Below are positions 7,492 through 13,660 of a stretch of 15,177 nt of DNA, piece by piece. The stretch is from CALJGI01 sp047618115 (GTDB taxonomy: Bacteria; Pseudomonadota; Gammaproteobacteria; Pseudomonadales; Halieaceae). Where the stretch lies: the NCBI GenBank assembly GCA_047618115.1, contig JBLHKV010000066.1, positions 1 to 15,177 of the forward strand, given 5' to 3'. The notes beneath the pieces were generated by a model that made no database searches, was not told the origin of the DNA, and was given only the letters and a program-made list of their open reading frames with translations. Made by a program: the position numbers and the translations under genes. Position 1 is the first letter of the stretch; every line of letters starts with the position of its first letter.

Positions 7492-8399
7492 AGTTGAAAA
7501 TATGTATTCTGTCGCGTAACAAGAAGCTATACAGCACGAATAGGCTCCTCGAAACCTCCAGACAACGCGGCCACGAGGTCGACGTGATAGACACACTGAA
7601 ATGTCACATGGACATAAATTCCTCGAAACCAGGAATCTACTTCAAGGGACGGAAGCTCGAGGGTTATGACGTCGTGATTCCCCGGATTGGCGCGTCAATT
7701 ACCGACTTTGGCACAGCCGTAATTAGGCAGTTTGAGATGATGGGCGTTTATTGTCTGACCGAGTCTATTCCACTGGGCCGATCACGCGACAAATTGCGAG
7801 CGCTGCAGTTGTTATCTCGCAAGGGCATAGGTATGCCAGTGACTGGCTTTGCCCATACCGTGCAAAATAGCCGTGAATTGATCAAGCTGGTTGGCGGAGC
7901 GCCAGTTGTACTGAAACTGCTATCGGGCACACAGGGGCGCGGAGTAGTTCTGGCGGAAACGATTAAGGCTGCCGAGTCTGTCGTAGACGCTTTCACAGAA
8001 TTGGGAGCAGATTTTCTCGTGCAGGAGTTCATCAAGGAAGCTGGTGGTTCCGATGTTCGGGCATTCGTCATAGGGCGTAAGGTGGTTGCCGCAATGGAAC
8101 GCAGTGCCGCAGATGGCGAGTTTCGATCCAACCTACACAGGGGCGGTAGCGCACGGGTGACCAAATTGACGCCAATGGAAAGAGCTACCGCCGTCAAAGC
8201 AGCACAAACCATGGGCCTCAACGTGGCTGGTGTAGACATACTTCGCTCCTCGCGTGGACCTCTGATCATGGAGGTTAACTCCTCCCCAGGTCTGCGCGGC
8301 ATCGAAGAGGCAACCGGCAAGGATATAGCCGGTCGCATACTCGACTACATTGAGGACCACGCCCGCCCGGTTCGGAGTGGCAGAAAAACCCAGGGCTGA
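7488..8399 (+). CDS. rimK: Ribosomal protein S6--L-glutamate ligase RimK
   Basis: This 303-residue ATP-grasp ligase adds glutamates to the C-terminus of ribosomal protein S6. It aligns with E. coli RimK (300 residues) throughout: N-terminal ILSRNKKLYSTNRLLE, GRKLEGYDVVIPRIGASIT, the ATP-grasp glycine loop LLSGTQGRGVVLAET (about 145-159), VQEFIKEAGGSDVRAFVIG, FRSNLHRGGSA and the metal-binding end GVDILRSSRGPLIMEVNSSPGLRGIE. No key residue appears missing. The start ATG 7488 overlaps the stop of the protease remnant by four bases, and GAGG lies just upstream inside that frame. In many gammaproteobacteria rimK sits with a RimB protease that limits its activity; here only the remnant is present in the window. 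Confidence 0.95.
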   Translation: MKLKICILSRNKKLYSTNRLLETSRQRGHEVDVIDTLKCHMDINSSKPGIYFKGRKLEGYDVVIPRIGASITDFGTAVIRQFEMMGVYCLTESIPLGRSRDKLRALQLLSRKGIGMPVTGFAHTVQNSRELIKLVGGAPVVLKLLSGTQGRGVVLAETIKAAESVVDAFTELGADFLVQEFIKEAGGSDVRAFVIGRKVVAAMERSAADGEFRSNLHRGGSARVTKLTPMERATAVKAAQTMGLNVAGVDILRSSRGPLIMEVNSSPGLRGIEEATGKDIAGRILDYIEDHARPVRSGRKTQG

Positions 8400-8490
8400 G
8401 CAGTGGCTATAAGCTGTCTGGAGAAACAAGTTGAGCAGCTGCACCATGAGCAAAAAATTATAACAGCAGACTAAAGAGCAGGAATTAAGT
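8400..8490 (+). promoter_or_regulatory. Leader region of the P450 gene
   Basis: Ninety-one bases separate rimK from the P450 start. AGGA (about 8479-8482) lies upstream of ATG 8491 as a ribosome-binding site. The palindrome GCAGCTGC and an AT-rich stretch (AAAAAATTATAAC) are present, but no well-spaced -35/-10 pair, and no terminator hairpin after rimK. Whether the P450 has its own promoter or is read through from rimK cannot be decided by eye. Confidence 0.3.
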
Positions 8491-9759
8491 ATGGCGGAAC
8501 ATCAATTTACCCTTCCCGATATCGGCTTCGATCCCAATCAGGTCACCCAGGACCCCTATAGCGCAGATCTTGAAACATTAAGCCCCGGAAACCCTCTACT
8601 ATTTGGTAATGACGTGCACGGGGAATGGTTTAAACGTCTGCGAGATGAGGACCCGGTGCACTATTGCCCGAAAAGCGCTTTTGGGCCGTACTGGTCCATC
8701 ACTCGCTACGAAGACATCATGCATGTAGACACCTCACACGATTTGTTCTCTTCGGAGCCGTCAATCAACATCAACGATCAAGATGACGATTTCCAACTCC
8801 CGATGTTCATTGCCATGGACAGGCCCAAGCACGACGAACAGCGAAAGGCAGTAAATCCAGCCGTCGGAGCAGAAAGCCTGCGTGAGTTTGAAAGTCTCAT
8901 CCGTGAGCGCACGATTGGTGTGCTCGAAGGCCTGCCAGTCGGAGAGACTTTCGATTGGGTAGAAAACGTTTCTATCGAACTAACCACCAGAATGCTGGCA
9001 ACCTTGTTCGACTTCCCTTTTGAGGACCGGCGCAAACTGACACATTGGTCAGATGTCACTACATCGATTCCCGGCATGGGACTCATCGACAGCGAGGAGC
9101 AACGCAGGGAGGAATTGATGGAGTGTCTTGCATACTTCACCAATCTTTGGAATGAGAGGGTTAACGAAGAGCCACGACGTGATTTCATTTCGATGATGGC
9201 CCACGCAGAGTCGACCAAAAATATGTCCCCCTTCGAGTACCTGGGAAATCTGTTATTACTGATCATCGGTGGTAACGATACCACCCGCAGCACCATGACC
9301 GGCAGCGTACTTGCACTGCACCAAAATCCCGCTGAGTTCGAGAAATTACGCAGCGATCGCGCCATGATCCCAAACATGATTTCGGAAACTATTCGCTGGC
9401 AGACGCCACTGGCGCACATGCGACGCCGCGCGACTGCGGATACTGAACTTGGTGGAAAAACCATCGCCGCTGGCGACAAGGTAATCATGTGGTACGTATC
9501 GGGAAATCGGGACGAGCGCTTCTTTGATCGCCCAGACGATTATCTCATCGACCGCGAAAACGTGCGCAAGCACCTCTCTTTCGGTTTTGGTATCCACCGC
9601 TGTATGGGTAACCGCCTGGCGGAATTGCAATTGCGTATACTGTGGGAGGAAATCCTTAACCGCTTTGAAAAAGTTGAAGTTGTCGGCGAGCCTGAGAGAA
9701 CTTTTTCTACTTTCGTAAAGGGTTACACAGCCCTACCAGTAAAACTACACCCTCGCTAG
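8491..9759 (+). CDS. Cytochrome P450, CYP153 family (alkane/fatty-acid terminal hydroxylase type)
   Basis: This 422-residue soluble P450 contains the I-helix oxygen-activation motif GGNDTTR (260-266, Asp263-Thr264), the K-helix ExxR (Glu299-Arg302, in ETIRWQTPLAHMRR) and the heme loop FGFGIHRCMGNRLAE with axial Cys371. The strings PVHYCPKSAFGPYWSITRYEDI, SDVTTSIPG-GLIDSEEQR, RTSMTG-like I-helix and GDKVIMWYVSGNRDE match CYP153A6-type alkane hydroxylases, also in length (about 420). CYP153 enzymes hydroxylate the terminal carbon of medium-chain alkanes, alcohols or fatty acids and need a ferredoxin and ferredoxin reductase. Neither is adjacent here, so partners must be encoded elsewhere. The gene is convergent with an AraC regulator 23 bases away. 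The family call is strong; the actual substrate is inferred. Confidence 0.9.
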   Translation: MAEHQFTLPDIGFDPNQVTQDPYSADLETLSPGNPLLFGNDVHGEWFKRLRDEDPVHYCPKSAFGPYWSITRYEDIMHVDTSHDLFSSEPSININDQDDDFQLPMFIAMDRPKHDEQRKAVNPAVGAESLREFESLIRERTIGVLEGLPVGETFDWVENVSIELTTRMLATLFDFPFEDRRKLTHWSDVTTSIPGMGLIDSEEQRREELMECLAYFTNLWNERVNEEPRRDFISMMAHAESTKNMSPFEYLGNLLLLIIGGNDTTRSTMTGSVLALHQNPAEFEKLRSDRAMIPNMISETIRWQTPLAHMRRRATADTELGGKTIAAGDKVIMWYVSGNRDERFFDRPDDYLIDRENVRKHLSFGFGIHRCMGNRLAELQLRILWEEILNRFEKVEVVGEPERTFSTFVKGYTALPVKLHPR

Positions 9760-9782
9760 TGTCGACCTCGCCCGGATGAACT

Positions 9783-10862
9783 CTAACTGCCTGCCAGCGC
9801 AATCATGTCGGTCCGGTAGGCTTTCGGTGTCAGCCCCGTCCAACTGCGAAAAGAACGGACGAAGGAACTCGGTTCTGCAAAGCCCAGCATGCCGGCCAGA
9901 GTGTTGATCCTTATCGTCTCGTCTCTTAAATGCTCGATAGCAAATTCGCAGCGCACCGTGTCTTTGATCTGTTGATAACTACTCCCCTCTTTCTGCAGGC
10001 GCCTACGTAAACTCGATTCCGACATATGTAGATTTGAAGCCATTTTTTCGAAAGATGGCATACCCTCTAGAAAATCGCGTTGTATCAGGGACCGTATTGC
10101 GGCAGCGGTACTGGCCGGTTTGCTGGCAGCTGCAATCAATTGAAACACTGCGTTATCCAAAAATTGCTCCAGGGATTGCAGGGTGTGCACTATCCGGTGT
10201 TCGAGGTCGCTTCTTGCAAATACCAACCGGTTATTTGCGGCAGAAAATTCGATGGGGCACTGAAACACCTTTTCCAGGCGAACCCGATACTCGGTCGACA
10301 CAAACTCCCCTGCAATCTCCACGCGCTCCAACGCAATCGAACGCCCTATGAACCAACCGCTTAAGGCATACCAAACCAGTAGTCCAGATGCCTGCGCAAC
10401 CGTTTCATAACTGGCTGCGCGCTCCCAGTCCGCCGGTACAAAAGTGCTGTCATCGGCGCCGGTGCGTACGTGATAATTAAGAAATGCCTGGGAGCCTGAC
10501 TGTTCGAGAGTTACGCGATAACCAATCATGGGATACACCAGATCGTCAAACCGCTGAGCCAGGTGCAATCCCACGCCCAGAGTCGTACCGGTTAAAAAAA
10601 TGTGACACATCAGTGCGAAAGCTTCGCTGCCCAGTCCCGCGGCCCAGGGAATAGGCCGCTGCAAAGATTCCATTTGGCCAACAGCTTCGCGATACATTTT
10701 CGAATAGTACGAGGCGGGCAAACCCTTCTCTACTGGCATACTGTGTAATTGTGAACGCGTAATATTCAGTGGCACCATCAGCGCATCCGCATCCAGCCCA
10801 ATCCGCTCCATGTAATCCAGCAGCTGAAGGAATTTGTGTATGGGTATCAATAACTCATTCAC
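9783..10862 (-). CDS. AraC family transcriptional regulator (OruR/ArgR-like sensor domain)
   Basis: This 359-residue regulator has a large N-terminal domain (about 20-205) resembling the arabinose-binding-like domain of OruR-type AraC proteins (PF12625), with the typical LGLEAFALMCHIFLTG-like stretch near 77-92 and an FSAANNRLVF segment (206-215). The C-terminal double helix-turn-helix is at about 270-352 (FEKMASNLHMSESSLRRRLQKEG, then INTLAGMLGFAEPSSFVRSFRSWTGLTPKAYR). Regulators of this type often control lipid, alkane or amino-acid catabolism, so the convergent CYP153 gene is a natural candidate target; this is inference. The start is GTG 10862 without a good ribosome-binding site (GAGGG lies 12 bases upstream); Met18 is an alternative. 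Confidence 0.88.
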   Translation of the reverse strand: MNELLIPIHKFLQLLDYMERIGLDADALMVPLNITRSQLHSMPVEKGLPASYYSKMYREAVGQMESLQRPIPWAAGLGSEAFALMCHIFLTGTTLGVGLHLAQRFDDLVYPMIGYRVTLEQSGSQAFLNYHVRTGADDSTFVPADWERAASYETVAQASGLLVWYALSGWFIGRSIALERVEIAGEFVSTEYRVRLEKVFQCPIEFSAANNRLVFARSDLEHRIVHTLQSLEQFLDNAVFQLIAAASKPASTAAAIRSLIQRDFLEGMPSFEKMASNLHMSESSLRRRLQKEGSSYQQIKDTVRCEFAIEHLRDETIRINTLAGMLGFAEPSSFVRSFRSWTGLTPKAYRTDMIALAGS

Positions 10863-11075
10863 GCTAATTTAACGCCCTCAAAATTTATCAGCAATATGGA
10901 TTCGATTTAAGCACAATCAGCACGGCCTTCAAAGCCAGATTTACTGAGTAGCGTTTACCGAAAATGTTGCGCCGCGACTCGAGATGTCAACAAAATGGAA
11001 TTTTCTCGTCGTATCTCCTACTCTCACCATAGCCCATACTAGCATTCATACTAAGGGAGTCTCTGGAGAGAGCAC
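10863..11075. promoter_or_regulatory. Divergent intergenic region with CATACTA direct repeat
   Basis: These 213 bases separate the AraC regulator (minus) from the membrane-protein gene (plus). The heptamer CATACTA occurs twice, at 11035-11041 and 11047-11053, 12 bases apart and just upstream of the plus-strand gene; CATACT also resembles a -10 box. On the minus strand TTGCTG and TAAATT, 17 bases apart, are a weak promoter candidate for the regulator. Nothing else recognisable is present. Confidence 0.3.
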
Positions 11076-11573
11076 ATGCCAGCAAAAAAAACAGCGGGCG
11101 CACATCTATTACATGAAGTTCTGGTCGGCGGGGTCAGCAATGCGATATTTAACGCCCTGGCGGCGTGGCTCCTCCTGCGCGGTGGCAGCAACCTAACCTT
11201 TGGAGGTGACAATAGCTTTGCCATCGACGTGGTAGCGACCGCATTCATACTTCCCTTTATAGTGAGCCTAATTGTTATCCCCCTTAATCAGCGGAAACTT
11301 CGTAACAACAAAGTAGATACTATCTCTGCAACGTACATCCCCTGTATCCAGACCTTTCTAAACCACTTCCCTAAAGGTCTGGCAATGCGTGCGGTGTGTT
11401 TTGGTGTGCTGGGAGTGGCTCTGTTCTCCCCCGGAGTGCTACTGCCGCTCTGGGCGTTGGGGATTAGCGAATTTTCGCCCCTCCAGTACGCCATTTTCAA
11501 AGGCTTTTGGGCGGGTCTACTGGCAGCTGTTTTAGTGGTCCCGATGATACTGCTGGCGCTCCGCAAGAACTAA
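11076..11573 (+). CDS. Small integral membrane protein of unknown function
   Basis: I do not recognise this 165-residue protein. It has four likely transmembrane helices at about 17-36, 50-70, 101-130 and 140-162, with a basic cytoplasmic-looking loop QRKLRNNK (72-79) after the second helix and a basic C-terminal end (LRKN). No catalytic motif, cysteine pair or signal peptide is evident. ATG 11076 follows GGAGAG eight bases upstream, a good ribosome-binding site, which together with the hydrophobic pattern makes it a real gene. It is divergent from the AraC regulator and convergent with the amidohydrolase, so it appears monocistronic. It could be a small permease-like or signalling membrane protein, but nothing here supports a specific role. 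Confidence 0.75.
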   Translation: MPAKKTAGAHLLHEVLVGGVSNAIFNALAAWLLLRGGSNLTFGGDNSFAIDVVATAFILPFIVSLIVIPLNQRKLRNNKVDTISATYIPCIQTFLNHFPKGLAMRAVCFGVLGVALFSPGVLLPLWALGISEFSPLQYAIFKGFWAGLLAAVLVVPMILLALRKN

Positions 11574-11685
11574 TCCGGAGAGCTACGACAGCCTAAACTC
11601 CGCGGGTTCCATCGGCACCTTGTAACTGAAAAGCCGTATTGCCCTCGCCGCGATAGAGTCTGCCGGCTTGGGCTTGGGCTAGGAA

Positions 11686-13416
11686 CTAAGGACGGCTGTA
11701 GATTGTTGTCCCCGACTTAATAGTCTCCAAAACCACGATATCCTTGATCGCGATGGGGTCCACAGTAAGTGGGTTGTGATCGAGTATCACCAAATCGGCA
11801 AGCTTCCCCACCTCAATCGAGCCTTTAGAATCCTCTTCGAAGTATTGATAGGCCGCGTGAATCGTCATTGATTCCAACGCCTCCAGCGGAGATACACGCT
11901 GTGCCTCGCCCAAAATTTTTCCGCTACGAGTAATTCGATTAACACTGGCCCACAGCAGGCGCATCATATCCGGTGGCACGATGGGGGTGTCATTGTGAGT
12001 AGTAAATGGCATACCGCGGTCAGCAGTCGTTTTTAGCGGGCTGATTCGCGAGGCACGGGGTTCTCCAAAAACGGAATCGCGGTGCCAATCACCCCAGAAA
12101 AAAGTATGGGCAGAAAAGTACGAAGGTAACATACCCAGCTCTTGCATAGCATCCAACTGATCTTCGCGCACAGTTTGTGCATGAATCATTACTGGTCGCC
12201 GGTCCGCCACTCCGTGCACGACGCTTGCCGCTTTAACAGCACCGATAAACTGATCGGCCGCAGCGTCTCCATTGGCGTGAGCGAGCACCGGCACATTCTT
12301 CTCGAAGGCACTGCTCACAAGCTCTATAGCCTGGTCATCGGTTAGCGTACCGTAACCGGCATAGCCTTGTGTTTGTCCGTGTGGTGGGTGTAAATATGGT
12401 TTGCTGAGCCAAGCCGTTTTGCCCTGCGGCGAGCCGTCGAGAACCAGTTTAATACCGCCCACTCGAAAATGATTCTGGTAACGGGCTGAGGGAGTAACGT
12501 CTTCCAATGTGACTCCGGGAATCTGCAGATAGACATAGGCCACCACGTCGAGATAGAGCTTATTCGCGGCAGCTGCGCTCTTGAGAATTTTGAGCTCCTC
12601 TGGGCGCGTCGCACCTTCCTGTACAGTGGTAATACCAAAACTGGCGTAATATTGCTGGGCAGGCCCAAGCAAACCCACAAACTGTGTTTCAGTGGGTTGA
12701 GGCATGGCCATATATACCGGCCACATCGCGGCTAGCTCCTCGAGTACGCCATTGGGCTCTCTACTGCCCGCAACACGCCGGATCACTCCACCAGCGAGAT
12801 CCTCGCTTTGCGCCGTCACACCGCCTAACTCGAGACACTTGGAATTGCAGGCTATGAAGTGTCCGGAGACGTGGATCAACGCAATGGGGTTCTCTGTAGA
12901 GACGCGGTCCAGGTCGGCACGGGTCGGGTGGCGCTGTTCTGCCAGCAATGAATCGTCGTAGCCCCAACCGATCAACCAACTGCCGCCACCTTTTTCAGCG
13001 AGTGCCTGATTCAGCCGTCCCAGTAGATCGTCGATGTTCTTAACATCTCCCACCGGAGGCGAGGAGACGTTAACCGCAGCTTGATTCCGCGCCGTCATCG
13101 TCAGATGTCCATGGGCGTCAATTAGCCCGGGAATCAGCGTACCACCCTGCAAGTCACGCAAAATGACGTTATCGCCGGACAGAGCCATGACACCAGGGTG
13201 ATCACCCACAGCGAATATCTTCCCATCGCGAACCGCCACCGCCTCGACGTTGGGCTGAGCAGCATTAACGGTGATAATATCGCCGTTGGTGTAAATTGTG
13301 GTTGCTGGATCTTGTGATTCAATTGCAAGTTGATCCTGCACAGCGGAGTCTTCGGAGCAAGCCGATAGCAGCCAGATCACCGTTAGCAGGTAAGCGAATT
13401 TGGTAAATATTTTCAT
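11686..13416 (-). CDS. Lipoprotein amidohydrolase, YtcJ-like
   Basis: This 576-residue metal-dependent hydrolase is exported as a lipoprotein. Residues 1-20 (MKIFTKFAYLLTVIWLLSAC) form a signal peptide with lipobox LSAC and lipidated Cys20; Ser21 at +2 favours the outer membrane. The amidohydrolase_3/YtcJ pattern follows: composite N-terminal beta domain (TNGDIITVNA), metal site LIDAHGHL (His102, His104), LVLDGSPQGKTAWL (about 325-337), HANGDAAADQF (His380), IHAQTVREDQL (His412), THNDTPIVPP (Asp476) and the closing SIEVGKLADLVILD. I chose ATG 13416 because GGGGA lies eight bases upstream and the signal peptide begins cleanly there; the frame extends to a TTG at 13446. Family members cleave C-N bonds, but natural substrates are mostly unknown. 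No neighbour suggests one. Confidence 0.88.
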   Translation of the reverse strand: MKIFTKFAYLLTVIWLLSACSEDSAVQDQLAIESQDPATTIYTNGDIITVNAAQPNVEAVAVRDGKIFAVGDHPGVMALSGDNVILRDLQGGTLIPGLIDAHGHLTMTARNQAAVNVSSPPVGDVKNIDDLLGRLNQALAEKGGGSWLIGWGYDDSLLAEQRHPTRADLDRVSTENPIALIHVSGHFIACNSKCLELGGVTAQSEDLAGGVIRRVAGSREPNGVLEELAAMWPVYMAMPQPTETQFVGLLGPAQQYYASFGITTVQEGATRPEELKILKSAAAANKLYLDVVAYVYLQIPGVTLEDVTPSARYQNHFRVGGIKLVLDGSPQGKTAWLSKPYLHPPHGQTQGYAGYGTLTDDQAIELVSSAFEKNVPVLAHANGDAAADQFIGAVKAASVVHGVADRRPVMIHAQTVREDQLDAMQELGMLPSYFSAHTFFWGDWHRDSVFGEPRASRISPLKTTADRGMPFTTHNDTPIVPPDMMRLLWASVNRITRSGKILGEAQRVSPLEALESMTIHAAYQYFEEDSKGSIEVGKLADLVILDHNPLTVDPIAIKDIVVLETIKSGTTIYSRP

Positions 13417-13488
13417 TGCCGATTTCCCCAAAGAAAAAACACCCAAGCGTAATCTTTCACCTGAAGCGACTTGTGTCTAATGTAAGTT

Positions 13489-13505
13489 AATTCGAGCCTC
13501 GAATT
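13489..13505. promoter_or_regulatory. 17-base perfect palindrome, candidate operator
   Basis: AATTCGAGCCTCGAATT is a perfect inverted repeat of 8-base arms around a single C. It lies in the divergent region between the amidohydrolase (start 13416) and icd (start 13661), about 75 bases upstream of the former. Size and symmetry suit a homodimeric repressor or activator site. There is no adjacent regulator gene and no T-run, so a terminator is unlikely. Confidence 0.45.
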
Positions 13506-13535
13506 CCAGACCGCAACACATTAACCTATTAGCAG

Positions 13536-13653
13536 TATAAACACCTGCTACTCACTCCCTCTTAAAACCCCCAGTTTTTGTCTAATCTAACCTGGCCCCG
13601 TGCTCATTGCGGCCTAAAGGATTATCATGCGCAGTTGTAGCAAGATTATGGAG
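13536..13653 (+). promoter_or_regulatory. Candidate icd promoter -10 box and ribosome-binding site
   Basis: TATAAA at 13536-13541 is the best -10 candidate upstream of icd; the -35 position 17 bases upstream reads GCAACA, a weak match. It would give a leader of about 110 bases. GGAG at 13650-13653, seven bases before GTG 13661, is a clear ribosome-binding site and settles the icd start, since the nearby ATG 13648 reaches a stop after three codons. Confidence 0.4.
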
Positions 13654-13660
13654 CGGTAGA

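Noticed and set aside
7748..8338. Open frame of 196 codons on the minus strand
   Set aside because: It is antisense to rimK, which is conserved throughout; its composition is typical of a shadow frame.
8445..8463. Mini-frame MSKKL before the P450 as a possible leader peptide
   Set aside because: Five codons, no ribosome-binding site and no attenuator structure; likely chance.
8778..9488. Open frame of 236 codons on the minus strand
   Set aside because: It lies wholly inside the P450 gene on the opposite strand, has Ser/Arg-rich composition with no motif, and no ribosome-binding site.
11574..11685. Possible terminator hairpin (CGGAG/CTCCG) and GGCTTGGGCTTGGGC repeat between convergent genes
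   Set aside because: The stem is five pairs with a 17-base loop and no T-run; the short repeat is not supported by any function.
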